64,000 nt of DNA from Shouchella rhizosphaerae (GCF_900142675.1 NZ_FRBS01000002.1:496001-560000); one strand, 5' to 3'; positions 16,689-25,589 are shown, counted from the stretch's first letter. A program made the numbers and translations. The notes: generated from the sequence alone by a model not told the origin.

Positions 16689-17385
16689 ACTGATCAAATT
16701 AGAATGGAGAAAAAATCACTTATCCCGTTATTTTAAAGGAGTCGTCATTTCAATCACAACGATCTTTGCGGCGGTTGCCCTTATGGGATGGGGATCAAAA
16801 GGACAAGAAGACATTATGTTTCCGGATTATTTTGAATTCATGTCGTTAACAAATATATTGGTTAGAATTGTATTTATCATTTTTTCAGCCACTGTTTTAT
16901 CTCGTTTAGTTATCGAGGAGTACAAAAGAAACACGGTTCAATTGTTGTTTACCTATCCACTACAAAGAAAGAAAGTAATGCGAAGCAAATTGTTCATTGT
17001 CTTTGGGCTTTGTTTTTTCAGCATGATTCTAGCCTCCATTATGATCAATATACTTGCGTTTTATTTAAATCCAATCATTGGATTCTTTGAAAAACCGATG
17101 CACTTAAGCGATATTCTTGGAACAATCCCCTCTGTTTTTCTTCAAGCATTTATGATTGCCGGAATCAGCCTAATTCCGTTGTATTTTGGCATGAGGAAAA
17201 AATCAACGGCTGCCACCATTACTTCAGCTGTACTAATTGGTTTTTTAATCAACGGATCAGTTTCAGATGGAGTCGATCAAACAAGCCTGTTTCAATTCAT
17301 TGGAGTGCCGATCCTATTCTGTGTAGGAGGCCTGATGATTGGCTATTTTTCTTTTCATCGCCTAGACAAAATCGATCTTATTTAA
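16681..17385 (+). CDS. ABC-2 type permease, BcrB-like
   Basis: A 234-residue membrane protein with six hydrophobic segments (about 20-38, 58-78, 102-128, 145-170, 180-195 and 205-225) and the cytoplasmic EEYKRNTVQLLFTYPLQRKKV stretch common to ABC-2 permeases of the BcrB/NatB group. It overlaps the ATPase gene by 8 bases, so the two are co-translated and form the exporter. Substrate unknown. Confidence 0.88.
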   Translation: MLKLIKLEWRKNHLSRYFKGVVISITTIFAAVALMGWGSKGQEDIMFPDYFEFMSLTNILVRIVFIIFSATVLSRLVIEEYKRNTVQLLFTYPLQRKKVMRSKLFIVFGLCFFSMILASIMINILAFYLNPIIGFFEKPMHLSDILGTIPSVFLQAFMIAGISLIPLYFGMRKKSTAATITSAVLIGFLINGSVSDGVDQTSLFQFIGVPILFCVGGLMIGYFSFHRLDKIDLI

Positions 17386-17408
17386 ACGTCAAGAAAGGAG
17401 GAAGAAAA

Positions 17409-18275
17409 ATGAAACGAATCATGGCCATTCTCGTTGCATGCGCCGCAATTGGCGGACTCGTTTACGGGTTTACTAAGATAGGGGAGAATCAATTCCAAGC
17501 AGAAGAATCCTTTAACCCGGCGAAAATTGAAGAAATCGAAATCAATAATGAATCATGGGATGTGGAACTCAAACAAGCTGAATCAACACAACTAACGATT
17601 ACAGCCGAGGGCACACAGAAAAATAAACAAAGGGACCCTGTAACCATAGAAAAGCAAGGAAACAAAATGACGATTCAACAGTCAGATGAAACAGGCGGCT
17701 CACGAGGGTTCAGCTTTGGAAAGAACGGTACGATTTCTGTCTCAATTCCAGACAATGAAATCAACACAATCACAGTGTCAAACAATAATGGCGATATCGA
17801 AATGAAAAATATAGCGACGACAAACCTTATTGTTACAAACGGCTCAGGAAGTGAAAGAATAGCCGGGATAGCTGTTGAAAAGGGACAAATTACTTCAATC
17901 GATGGTGAATTAACCGTAGACAATAGTTCATTGCAGGAATTGGTCGTAGCTTCTAAGGCTGGAGATAGCGATTTAACCAATGTAACAAGTTCTAAGATGA
18001 ACATTACTTCAACAGACGGTGAAGTATCTGTCAAAGAAGCAACAGAAGGAGAATCCCTTTTTGTCGAAACGAAGTCTGGCGACATCACCCTGTCATACAA
18101 AGAAGCTCCTGCTTCATTACAGCTTACCGCCCAAAGCGAATCAGCCGATATTACAGTTGGATTGGCTAATATGAAAGAAACAAAGAGTACAGAGAAATTA
18201 AAAGAGGGAACAATTGGGGAGGCATCACACACAGTGGAGCTATTCAGTACACACGGCACCATCAATATAAAATAG
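17409..18275 (+). CDS. Membrane-anchored DUF4097-type beta-repeat protein
   Basis: 288 residues. An N-terminal hydrophobic segment (about 4-22, MKRIMAILVACAAIGG) acts as signal anchor. The rest is beta-rich: repeated short strands with the pattern I-x-I/V-x-N-x-x-G-x-I/L, as in DUF4097 proteins found beside envelope-stress regulators. AAAGGAGG precedes the ATG 24 bases after the permease stop, so it is the third gene of the transporter operon. The location should be the outer face of the membrane. Function is not known; a sensory or protective role in drug response is inference. Confidence 0.8.
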   Translation: MKRIMAILVACAAIGGLVYGFTKIGENQFQAEESFNPAKIEEIEINNESWDVELKQAESTQLTITAEGTQKNKQRDPVTIEKQGNKMTIQQSDETGGSRGFSFGKNGTISVSIPDNEINTITVSNNNGDIEMKNIATTNLIVTNGSGSERIAGIAVEKGQITSIDGELTVDNSSLQELVVASKAGDSDLTNVTSSKMNITSTDGEVSVKEATEGESLFVETKSGDITLSYKEAPASLQLTAQSESADITVGLANMKETKSTEKLKEGTIGEASHTVELFSTHGTINIK

Positions 18276-18310
18276 ATGGATGCTGATCGAAGCGCGTCCA
18301 AATATAACAA

Positions 18311-18346
18311 AAGCGAAGCCTCCTTATCAAAGGGGCTTCGCTAAAA
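18311..18346. terminator. Bidirectional hairpin terminator
   Basis: AGCGAAGCC.CC pairs with GGGGCTTCGCT. The minus strand runs into TTTTGTT, which suits the minus-strand gene ending at 18383. It also closes the plus-strand operon. Confidence 0.7.
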
Positions 18347-18382
18347 GTCGGTAATCGATCTTATATGGTGACTCAAAAAAGC

Positions 18383-18607
18383 TTAAACAGACGTACATTC
18401 TTTTTTGCACGTGGAGTTTGTCCAGTGCTCCATGATGGCCGCTTCCTTATAGTCATTGTCAATGACATGGATGGCTTCAGGTTTGTGCTGAATAAGACGC
18501 AATACTGCCGCAGCCATCTCCTGCTCATCGCTAGGCGTGGCAAAGGCAAGTGACTCTAACGCGCTTATAAATTGTTGGTTTAACATATCATAACCGACTG
18601 CATCCAT
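18383..18607 (-). CDS. Small hypothetical protein, 74 aa
   Basis: A soluble, mostly helical 74-residue protein with LNQQFISALESLAFATP early on and cysteines only near the end in TCKKECTSV. The start ATG 18607 has GAAAGG nine bases upstream; upstream in-frame starts lack a site. A terminator lies just downstream on the same strand. I do not recognise the family. Confidence 0.55.
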   Translation of the reverse strand: MDAVGYDMLNQQFISALESLAFATPSDEQEMAAAVLRLIQHKPEAIHVIDNDYKEAAIMEHWTNSTCKKECTSV

Positions 18608-18807
18608 TGGAACCATCCTTTCAAAAAGTGTTGCTATTAGTTTGTACCTTTTTAAGCGGGAGCGCAAACATTATGCTTGGGGGAGTGATGTGTAAGTAGG
18701 GTACGGCCTAAGCAGGACAAGTACTAAGTCTAGCCGGTTCGTTTTTGTCTTTTAGAAATGCACATTATTCAAAGGCGATTTCAACGTTTCCCATCGAAAA
18801 ATTGAGT

Positions 18808-18836
18808 TTGACATTTACTATCCATTTGGCTAATCT
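18808..18836 (+). promoter_or_regulatory. Probable sigma-A promoter
   Basis: TTGACA, then 17 bases, then TAATCT (a poor -10), 43 bases before the start of the small membrane protein at 18879. Confidence 0.4.
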
Positions 18837-18878
18837 GAATTGGAGATTAACCATTTTTTTCAATTTAGGGGGTTTGAA

Positions 18879-19085
18879 ATGAGTCCTTTTATTGTATTTG
18901 TTTTTGTATTGGCTTTAGTTCTTGTAGGCCATGCAGCAATGGCCAATGCCAGAACACAAAAATTAAACGAACAAGCAATTAAAAATGCCCAAGAGTTTCA
19001 TAATAAGTCTATTAGTCTACTTGAACAAATTCTCGAAACAGAGAAACAGGTATTAGAGGAATTAAGGAATAAGCAACATAATTAA
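18879..19085 (+). CDS. Small single-pass membrane protein, 68 aa
   Basis: Residues 2-20 (SPFIVFVFVLALVLVGHAA) form one membrane helix. The cytoplasmic or external tail is a charged amphipathic helix (about 25-66, with ISLLEQILETEKQVLEEL), probably a coiled coil. GGGGG lies seven bases before ATG 18879, better than the longer frame from 18840. No family recognised. Confidence 0.65.
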   Translation: MSPFIVFVFVLALVLVGHAAMANARTQKLNEQAIKNAQEFHNKSISLLEQILETEKQVLEELRNKQHN

Positions 19086-19229
19086 TCCGTTTGCCAATAT
19101 TGACGAAGCAAACGCGCTTTTGGCTTAATGGAGGGGTTGTTTGGAATCACCATCAAAATTAGCCAGGTCCGCAGTTTCGCAATTTGTCAAAACCGTAGGC
19201 GTACCAATATTTCAAGAGGGAGTATCTCA

Positions 19230-19673
19230 ATGAAAAAAACACTAATGCTAGGATTAACAATGACGTTTATTGCGACAGGGTGTTCAGCTCCATCAAATGA
19301 CATGGAAATAAAGGAAGAAATCAGTCAAGAAAATGAAGACGTAGAGGCTAGCAGTGCAGGTAATGATAAGAATATTCACAGGGCGGTTTTAGACGGTATT
19401 CATAATACAGCGATGATTTATCATGCGACGCTACAGGAAACATTTGATTTCACTGATGAAGATTTAGTAGAATTTGAAAACGTGCTAGATCATCATGAAA
19501 GTACAATTCGGTTGGCAAAAGAATTTGACGTTTCAAGTGAGATACAACACTCCCTTGAAGAAAGCTTAGAATTGACAAGGCAAGCAATAGAGCAAAAAGA
19601 TATTAGCTTATTGGAAGAAGCAAATGAATATTTACAAAAGCTTGATGAACAACATTGGTACGAAAAAAAATAG
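19230..19673 (+). CDS. Putative lipoprotein, 147 aa
   Basis: Signal sequence MKKTLMLGLTMTFIATGC with lipobox IATGC (Cys18), then an acidic linker (about 20-45) and a helical domain (about 48-145) with histidines around HNTAMIYHATLQ. AAGAGGG precedes ATG 19230. It lies 145 bases after the small membrane protein and is followed by a strong terminator. Function unknown. Confidence 0.7.
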   Translation: MKKTLMLGLTMTFIATGCSAPSNDMEIKEEISQENEDVEASSAGNDKNIHRAVLDGIHNTAMIYHATLQETFDFTDEDLVEFENVLDHHESTIRLAKEFDVSSEIQHSLEESLELTRQAIEQKDISLLEEANEYLQKLDEQHWYEKK

Positions 19674-19730
19674 CAACCACTCCTAATTCCATGAATGATA
19701 AAGTATTAGAATAGGGGTGGTTGCTATTTA
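19671..19730 (+). terminator. Terminator after the lipoprotein gene
   Basis: TAGCAACCAC.CCTA pairs with TAGGGGTGGTTGCTA across a 26-base loop, followed by TTTAAAA. The stem includes the stop codon. Confidence 0.65.
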
Positions 19731-19823
19731 AAAACAATTAGAAACAAAACCGAAAAACTCTTTACTCGGCTCGAATCGAAAAAGGGAGCCGACTGGCGAA
19801 AAGCTAGAAATAGTACCCTTCAT

Positions 19824-19943
19824 TTAGGTGAGATGGGAAGACTCTGTCGGTAAAAATGTAATATCTACTTTTTCACCGTTTGGGCTAACTCCTAAAGTAA
19901 GGGCAATTACTAGAAGCGATAGAAAAACAATCCGTTTAAACAA
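19824..19943 (-). CDS. Phr-type signal peptide precursor, partner rap truncated
   Basis: A 39-residue frame that begins at a TTG overlapping the rap fragment's stop, with AGGAG about nine bases upstream. The N-terminus is a classic export signal: MFKRIVFLSLLVIALTLG (basic FKR, then 14 hydrophobic residues). The polar tail after it starts SPNGEKVD and ends TESSHLT. The size, signal plus short polar tail, and overlap with a rap 3' end are the hallmarks of Phr precursors, whose exported tail is cut to a 5-6 residue peptide that re-enters through Opp and inhibits Rap. The cognate rap here has lost about two thirds of its length, so the peptide, if made, would act on another Rap or on nothing. Confidence 0.65.
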   Translation of the reverse strand: MFKRIVFLSLLVIALTLGVSPNGEKVDITFLPTESSHLT

Positions 19944-20250
19944 ATTGATTAACTCCTAAAGTGTTTTGGTACAGACGTGCTTCATGTGCAACTTTCATAT
20001 ACTTCAACGCCAGCTTGGTTTTTCCTTCCTTTTCTGCAAATTGAGCTGCTTCTTCTGCCAGTTCACCTACTTCAAAATCCATTCCTTCCTTTTCTAGATC
20101 TGTAATGGCCTGATCGATCAAATCAAAGTTGTTTTTAATATAAAGGCCTTCCATAAATAAGCATCGGGCACCATATTCTTTGTTTTGATAGTAAGCGGCA
20201 CCTGTTGTTGCCATTTTATTTTTAAAAATGAAAGTAGGTTCTGGGGAAAT
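19936..20250 (-). pseudogene. Truncated rap gene (C-terminal third)
   Basis: The frame encodes the last TPR units of a Rap protein. KEYGARCLFMEGLYIKNNFD and FEVGELAEEAAQFAEKEG align with the two intact Rap proteins of this window. Homology reaches back to a Pro-Glu at about 20239-20244 and stops near 20250; a stop follows in frame at about 20271. The first ATG (20214) has no ribosome site. The N-terminal catalytic bundle and most TPRs are missing, so it cannot be a working phosphatase. The phr reading frame at its end is intact. Confidence 0.8.
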
Positions 20251-20270
20251 ACCCGCATCTTTCCCTGTTT

Positions 20271-20296
20271 AAAAAGCAGCCTACACGGCCGCTTTT
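20271..20296 (-). terminator. Terminator of the DUF418 gene
   Basis: AAAGCAGCC pairs with GGCCGCTTT across a five-base loop, with AAAAA on the left that reads as T on the minus strand, directly after the stop. Confidence 0.6.
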
Positions 20297-21463
20297 CTAC
20301 GATGCACGAGGAGATGATTTCCGGTATACGAGTTTACGGAACAGGTGGTCAATTGGGCCGCTTTTTTGTTTGGATTCGAGCCATGCGGCGCAGCCAAGGG
20401 CTGTGAGCCAAATGCAGAGAGTGAGTCCCCAGCCTGCGGCCATGCCTAGTTGGTTTCCTAGATTAAGTGTTTGTTTTGAGAACAGCACAATTAACATGAT
20501 TTCGTTGTAGATAAAAAACGTAAGCGATCGTTTTCCGAGGGACGTGATCGCCCATACAATACCGCTTGGTTTTGTTATTTTCGGTCCTATTAAGCCAAAG
20601 ATAGCGGCGTAAGCAACACCCCCTAAAATGCCTGTTGCCATATGCAAGGAAAACGTCAAGCCGACTAAGGCTGGCGTCAACTCGATCAGTTGGTTGCTGT
20701 ATAAGGCGTGGGGAAGAGCGCCGATCAAGGATATGGAGAGCCCGTAAACAGCTGCTTTTTTCAGGAATGGTTTGTTCTTTGGGCTTTCATTTAACAAGCC
20801 TTTTTGTCCGGAGTAGATACCTATAAGGATTGATACCCCAACAGGCAGCAGAAAATGAGCGATGAATGGTCCGCCTGTTGCAAATTGGATAAACTGGCTT
20901 GTGACTCGCTCGAAGTAATGTGCGTAATTGCCTGGAAGGATCGCGTTTCCATTAAATTGTGCATAGGCCATCGCTATCCATGTGAGCGGCAAAATGACGG
21001 CATACGCAAGGGATACGGCCATGATGCTTCGAAGTACGGTTTTGTCGCTTCGGAACAGTAGCCAACAACACGCGAGAAGGGCCGTCCCATAGATGGCGAG
21101 GATGTCTTTTCCGCCGATCAGAACGGAGAGGATGAAGCCAAATAAAATCAGAAACCATGCCCTGCGGTAAAGAGATGTTTTTGCCTCTTTTATCGGTTTG
21201 TTTCGTTTTAAATAACTGCGCACAATCAAAGTTAGACCGTAGCCGAACAACAACGCAAACATCGCTCTTGCCCGGTTATCAACCAAAAAGACAGAAAGAT
21301 AATTGACGATGGTATCGTACATACTCATACTTTCGGGACGGGTTAACAAGGAGCTGCCCAAAAACAAAGATGCATGGGCGAGGGCGACAAGAAGAAGCAT
21401 AAAACCTCTAGCGAGATCAAGTGAAACAAAGCGTTTTTGTCCTAGCTGAGCGATAGGATTCAT
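20297..21463 (-). CDS. DUF418 family integral membrane protein (YeiB-like)
   Basis: A 388-residue membrane protein with about nine to ten helices. It has the family's N-terminal motif RFVSLDLARGFMLLLVALAHA near residue 10 and a C-terminal DUF418 region with ITSLGKRSLTFFIYNEIML and GPIDHLFRKLVYRK. The ATG at 21463 has AAGGAGA nine bases upstream; the longer frame from 21502 lacks a site. Members resemble acyltransferase-3 membrane proteins and may modify or move a small molecule, but none is well characterised. It is divergent from a TetR-type regulator 245 bases away, which probably controls it. Confidence 0.85.
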   Translation of the reverse strand: MNPIAQLGQKRFVSLDLARGFMLLLVALAHASLFLGSSLLTRPESMSMYDTIVNYLSVFLVDNRARAMFALLFGYGLTLIVRSYLKRNKPIKEAKTSLYRRAWFLILFGFILSVLIGGKDILAIYGTALLACCWLLFRSDKTVLRSIMAVSLAYAVILPLTWIAMAYAQFNGNAILPGNYAHYFERVTSQFIQFATGGPFIAHFLLPVGVSILIGIYSGQKGLLNESPKNKPFLKKAAVYGLSISLIGALPHALYSNQLIELTPALVGLTFSLHMATGILGGVAYAAIFGLIGPKITKPSGIVWAITSLGKRSLTFFIYNEIMLIVLFSKQTLNLGNQLGMAAGWGLTLCIWLTALGCAAWLESKQKSGPIDHLFRKLVYRKSSPRAS

Positions 21464-21590
21464 TTGTGCGTTCTCTCCTTTTTGCGTGATGTTTCCCTCC
21501 ATTTTATGGAAGTTTTAATTTATGATAGCACTGGTAGAATCGCGAGTCAAAACTTACTAGTATCTTTTATTAAAAGGGTAAAATACACAT

Positions 21591-21611
21591 AGGTACTTAT
21601 TAGTACTATAG
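21591..21611. promoter_or_regulatory. Possible TetR operator in the divergent region
   Basis: TAGGTAC and GTACTATA form an imperfect inverted repeat around TTATTA, with a third AGTACTT at about 21632. It lies between the divergent DUF418 and TetR genes, where an autoregulatory operator is expected. Confidence 0.35.
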
Positions 21612-21708
21612 TTGGAAGGGGAAGTACTTTCTTATGAAAGTAAAAAAATCTTCGATGAACCTTTATAATCAATGAAAGGACATAATCCGTCTAAGAGGGG
21701 AACGTTAA

Positions 21709-22590
21709 ATGGTGAAACAAGCAGATATTATGCGTGCGGCCTTTCAGCTATTCAGTGAAAAGGGCTACTCAGCCACAAGCGTGCAAGAGATTGTCACTAT
21801 ATGTAAAATGTCCAAGGGTACGTTTTACAAACATTTTTCATCAAAGAAAGAACTCTTTTTTAAACTGTTAGAGCACCGGCATTTTTTGACTGATAGCGAG
21901 GAGCAAGCAATTGAGGAAAGTGGGCTTGAAGCAAAAGAGAAATTTTTGCGGAAAACGGAACTATATATGAGGAGTTTGTATGGCAATCGAAATATCTATC
22001 ATCTGATTCCTTTTGTAATGGAGCAAGAAGAGTTCCGGGAATTAGACGAACCGATTAGAGAGTTTAAAATTCAATCCTACCATCGAATAAGGCAGAATAT
22101 AGAGCGCGCATACTCAGAAGAGCTCGGCCATATTTGGGATTTGGTGTTGTTCTATGAGTCGGCTGTAAAAGAGTATGTGGAAGTAGGCTCTCACTATGAA
22201 GAGGAACTTGACTTTTCACATGGGGCGCAAATGGTAGTTTTTTATCTCGATCTCCTGGTGAAGCATGGGGAAGTGAAACAGCCCCTTCTTTCGCACCGCT
22301 TGATGGAACCATTTTGTAAGTATCAACCAATCCAGACACGCCAGATGTCGGCAAAGGAGGAAGTGGCACGTTTCGTAACTCTTTTAGAGCAGCAAATTGA
22401 GGATGTGCCTCTATCAGGAACCGAGCGTGATGCACTTCGAGCTAATATAAAGTTGTTAAAAGAAGAACTCAATCAACCGGAGCCACGTCTTATGCTCATT
22501 CAGACAGTGCTATCATTATTCCAACAGAACGATGCTTTTAAGGCAACCGTTGAGGCAATTGCAACGTATTTGCGTGAGGGCTTTAAATGA
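21709..22590 (+). CDS. TetR/AcrR family transcriptional regulator, long form
   Basis: 293 residues, longer than the usual 190-220. The N-terminal DNA-binding domain (about 5-52) has IMRAAFQLFSEKGYSATSVQ and the recognition helix MSKGTFYKHFSSKKELF. The C-terminal ligand domain is helical and has an extra 70-residue tail. AAGAGGGG precedes ATG 21709. It probably represses the divergent DUF418 gene. Ligand unknown. Confidence 0.9.
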   Translation: MVKQADIMRAAFQLFSEKGYSATSVQEIVTICKMSKGTFYKHFSSKKELFFKLLEHRHFLTDSEEQAIEESGLEAKEKFLRKTELYMRSLYGNRNIYHLIPFVMEQEEFRELDEPIREFKIQSYHRIRQNIERAYSEELGHIWDLVLFYESAVKEYVEVGSHYEEELDFSHGAQMVVFYLDLLVKHGEVKQPLLSHRLMEPFCKYQPIQTRQMSAKEEVARFVTLLEQQIEDVPLSGTERDALRANIKLLKEELNQPEPRLMLIQTVLSLFQQNDAFKATVEAIATYLREGFK

Positions 22591-22614
22591 ATGATTGGGC
22601 ATAGCTATGGTGAT

Positions 22615-22648
22615 AGAAGGAGTTTCCCGGCGGGGCGGCTCCTTTTTC
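22615..22648 (+). terminator. Terminator after the TetR gene
   Basis: AGAAGGAG..CCCG pairs with CGGGGCGGCTCCTT, followed by TTTTTCT. Confidence 0.65.
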
Positions 22649-22809
22649 TATTGGCTGAGACGGCACCGTCAGTGAAATATTGTGGCGATGTCATTTCTCC
22701 ATCATTCCGAAAAAAACAAAAGTATCTCCAAAGGAACTTACAGAGTTGAAAGTGCCTCATTTTTTCCAGTGTGGAACTTGTTTATACTTACGGTAAAGGA
22801 GGCAGAAAA

Positions 22810-23673
22810 ATGGAAGCGCAAATTGCACGCACGATTCGCGAGCATTGGTATGTCCAGTATAGGCAAAATGGGTATCCCCATGTGCAACAAGGATGGGTGT
22901 TGCCGCCAGGGCGAGAGCAAGATTTTGATCCTTTTGTCGTGATGGCTGATGACTGGTTTAAACGAGGGACGTTTTCCGACCATCCTCATCGTGGTTTTCA
23001 AACGATCACGTATGTGATTGACGGCAGGTTGGAACATTCCGATAACCATGGCGGTTATTCGATTTTGGACGCAGGCGATGTCCAATACATGAATGCAGGT
23101 TACGCTGCCCGCCATGCGGAGGAGGCATTTGCCGATGATGTCATTCATACGTTGCAGTTGTGGGTGAATTTGCCGAAAGCATTAAAGCGCTCGCCTGCCA
23201 GTTACCAGGACGTCCGTCTGGAAGAAGCGCCAGTAGTCGAAATAGACGGCGGTTCACTGCGTGTTTATTCCGGGAAAGCGGCCGGTGTGACTGGGCCGCT
23301 CCGTTCTGCAGTCCCTGTGCAGATGGTGGAGCTATCGTTGCAGGCGGGGGCGGAGTACGATTTAACACTGCCTGCACAGGACAATGGCCATCTTTATGTG
23401 CTGCAAGGGGAGTTGGCTTTTGGGCCAGAGGCAAACGAAGTCGTTTTAGGAAAAACGGGTGTCGGCTTGTTCAATTGGCCAAATGAAACGGGACAAACCG
23501 AAAGCGTCCTACGTGTCCGTGCCTTGCAGCGATCAAAAGTGCTTGTCTATTCAGGAAAGCCACTGCGCGAACAGGTCGTTGCCCATGGTCCGTTTGTCAT
23601 GAATACGATCGAGGAAATTGAAGAAGCCTATGCTGATTTTCGCGCTGGCAAATTTGGCCCGCCCTCGCAATAA
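22810..23673 (+). CDS. Pirin family protein
   Basis: A 287-residue bicupin. The N-terminal cupin has the pirin metal ligands in DHPHRGFQTITYVIDG near residue 60 and a histidine about 40 residues later (MNAGYAARHAEE). The C-terminal cupin spans about 170-285. Bacterial pirins are iron-binding; some are quercetin dioxygenases or modulators of central metabolism. AAAGGAGG directly precedes ATG 22810, so the longer frame is not used. It is convergent with an HxlR regulator only three bases away. Confidence 0.88.
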   Translation: MEAQIARTIREHWYVQYRQNGYPHVQQGWVLPPGREQDFDPFVVMADDWFKRGTFSDHPHRGFQTITYVIDGRLEHSDNHGGYSILDAGDVQYMNAGYAARHAEEAFADDVIHTLQLWVNLPKALKRSPASYQDVRLEEAPVVEIDGGSLRVYSGKAAGVTGPLRSAVPVQMVELSLQAGAEYDLTLPAQDNGHLYVLQGELAFGPEANEVVLGKTGVGLFNWPNETGQTESVLRVRALQRSKVLVYSGKPLREQVVAHGPFVMNTIEEIEEAYADFRAGKFGPPSQ

Positions 23674-23676
23674 TGT

Positions 23677-24018
23677 CTATTTCTGTTGTTGCGCCGCCAG
23701 ATAAGCATGGTGTGCTTTGCCCCATGCATGCAGTTGCCGCAAAATCGGCTGGAGTGTTTGGCCATGCTCTGATAGCGAATACTCGACTTTCGGGCGACCT
23801 TCGCCAAAAACGCGGCGCTCGATTAAGTGTTCTTGTTCAAGCTCGCGTAAATGGGCGGTTAGCACTCTTTGGGTGATGTCGGGAATGGCGCGGCGCAACT
23901 CATTAAAGCGCAATGTTGTGTGATAGTCAATGTGAAGAAGGATCAACACTTTCCATTTGCCGATAATCGGCGCTAGCGCTGTGTTCACTAAGCATTCATC
24001 GGGGTGGTAGTTTTCCAT
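23677..24018 (-). CDS. HxlR family transcriptional regulator
   Basis: 113 residues with the winged-helix HxlR fold: near-N-terminal Cys9, IIGKWKVLILLHI (about 19-31), recognition segment LRRAIPDITQRVLTAHLREL and wing GRPKVEYSLSEHG. A single cysteine near the N-terminus is typical of redox- or quinone-sensing HxlR proteins (HypR, YodB type). It is convergent with pirin and divergent from the amidohydrolase at 24126, so either could be its target. Confidence 0.88.
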   Translation of the reverse strand: MENYHPDECLVNTALAPIIGKWKVLILLHIDYHTTLRFNELRRAIPDITQRVLTAHLRELEQEHLIERRVFGEGRPKVEYSLSEHGQTLQPILRQLHAWGKAHHAYLAAQQQK

Positions 24019-24125
24019 AAAAGCAGCCCTCCAATCAAGTCGCTTCCTTTATTTATTTTACGAAAAACGAAACGGTACGCGCCAATGATTTGTTTTGGCG
24101 AGCGATAAACAAAGGGGGAATTTCA

Positions 24126-25460
24126 TTGACAGACAAAGTGCTTTTTAAAGGCGGCACGATTCTCACACTTGACCACAAGTTGGGTGTTCTGAATGGGGCA
24201 GACTTGCTTGTGGAAGGATCGAAAATTGCTGCTGTGGAGCAAACGATCGAGGGGGTTGACGCCGAAATCGTTGATGCCGCTGGGATGATTGTCATGCCAG
24301 GGCTTGTTGATACGCACCGCCATACGTGGCAGTCGATTATCCGTGGCATTGGCAGTGATTGGTCGTTGCAGACGTATTTACAGTCCATCTATTTTGGCAA
24401 CCTTGGCAGCAAACGGCGGCCGGAAGATGATTACATCGCCCAATGGCTAGGTGCTGTTGAGGCCCTCGATGGAGGAGTAACAACGCTTTTAGATTGGACA
24501 ATGATTAACTCGGATGAACATACCGAACAGCTTATAGCTGGGTTGCGTGCTTCAGGCATCCGAGCCCGCTTTGCCTATGGTTCACCTGGGGAAGAGAGCT
24601 ATTGGAACCGAGAGAGCCGGCTCGACTTAGCGGCGAAAGCAGAAGAAGTGAAAAACGCTTATTTTGCCTCAGACGGAGAGCTTGTGACCATGGCGCTGGC
24701 GATTCGTGGGCCGGAATTTTCCTCTTGGGAAGCGACTATTGCTGAAATCGAAGCAGCGCGCCGCCTTGGCCTCGTTTGCAGCATGCATCTCGGCTTTGGC
24801 AACTGGGGTGCACAAGACCGATCTGTCACCAAGTTGCACAAGGCTGGCCTTCTTGGGCCTGATCTGAACATTGTCCATGGGAATGCGATTGCGAACGAGG
24901 AGTTGGAACTGCTCCGCGATTTCGGCGGCAGCTTGTCGATTACGCCTGAAATTGAAATGATGATGGGGCATGGCTATCCGGTGACGGGGGCTGCGATTGA
25001 ACGTGGCGTAACCGCTGCACTAGGAGTGGACGTGGTCACATCGACTGGCGGTGATCTATTTGCGCAAATGAAGTTTGCCTTGCAAGCAGAGCGTGCAAAA
25101 GAAAACCAACGTCTATTGGATGAAGGGATCATGCCTGAACAAGTGCCGTTGTCGACGAAACAGATGCTAGAAGCTGCCACAATCGAGGGGGCAAAAGCGT
25201 TAATGCTTGAAGATAAGATTGGCACACTCACGCCAGGGAAAGAAGCTGATTTGATTATGCTTCGGGGTGATGATGTGAATTTGCTGCCGGTAACGGACCC
25301 ATTTGGTGCTGTAGCACAAGCGGCACATCCAGGAAATGTCGATAGCGTCTTTGTCGCAGGCAAAGCAAAAAAGCGCAACGGCCAGTTGGTTGGAATCGAT
25401 AAAGACAGGTTGAAAAAGCAAGCGGTCGAGGCGCGGGATTTTATGTTGTCGTCTCGTTAA
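24126..25460 (+). CDS. Amidohydrolase of the ATZ/TRZ group (cytosine/8-oxoguanine/adenosine deaminase-like)
   Basis: A 444-residue metal-dependent deaminase. The HxH motif near residue 62 lies in GLVDTHRHTWQS, the third ligand is in SMHLGFG near 222, and later ligands are in the NIVHGNAI and GVDVVTSTGGD segments. The C-terminal strand LTPGKEADLIML is typical. Members deaminate or dechlorinate purines, pyrimidines or triazines. The TTG start at 24126 follows GGGGG by seven bases. The substrate is not decided; the HxlR regulator is divergent from it. A strong terminator follows. Confidence 0.85.
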   Translation: MTDKVLFKGGTILTLDHKLGVLNGADLLVEGSKIAAVEQTIEGVDAEIVDAAGMIVMPGLVDTHRHTWQSIIRGIGSDWSLQTYLQSIYFGNLGSKRRPEDDYIAQWLGAVEALDGGVTTLLDWTMINSDEHTEQLIAGLRASGIRARFAYGSPGEESYWNRESRLDLAAKAEEVKNAYFASDGELVTMALAIRGPEFSSWEATIAEIEAARRLGLVCSMHLGFGNWGAQDRSVTKLHKAGLLGPDLNIVHGNAIANEELELLRDFGGSLSITPEIEMMMGHGYPVTGAAIERGVTAALGVDVVTSTGGDLFAQMKFALQAERAKENQRLLDEGIMPEQVPLSTKQMLEAATIEGAKALMLEDKIGTLTPGKEADLIMLRGDDVNLLPVTDPFGAVAQAAHPGNVDSVFVAGKAKKRNGQLVGIDKDRLKKQAVEARDFMLSSR

Positions 25461-25589
25461 AGAGAGTTGCTGGTAGAGCCAACATCATGTAGACAACCGT
25501 TTGTCAGGCGCGGGACGGGGTTCCTGTTTTCATGCTAAAGCATAGAGGACCGAGATAAAAAACGACATAAGCAAGCGGCTAAGTCGGAA

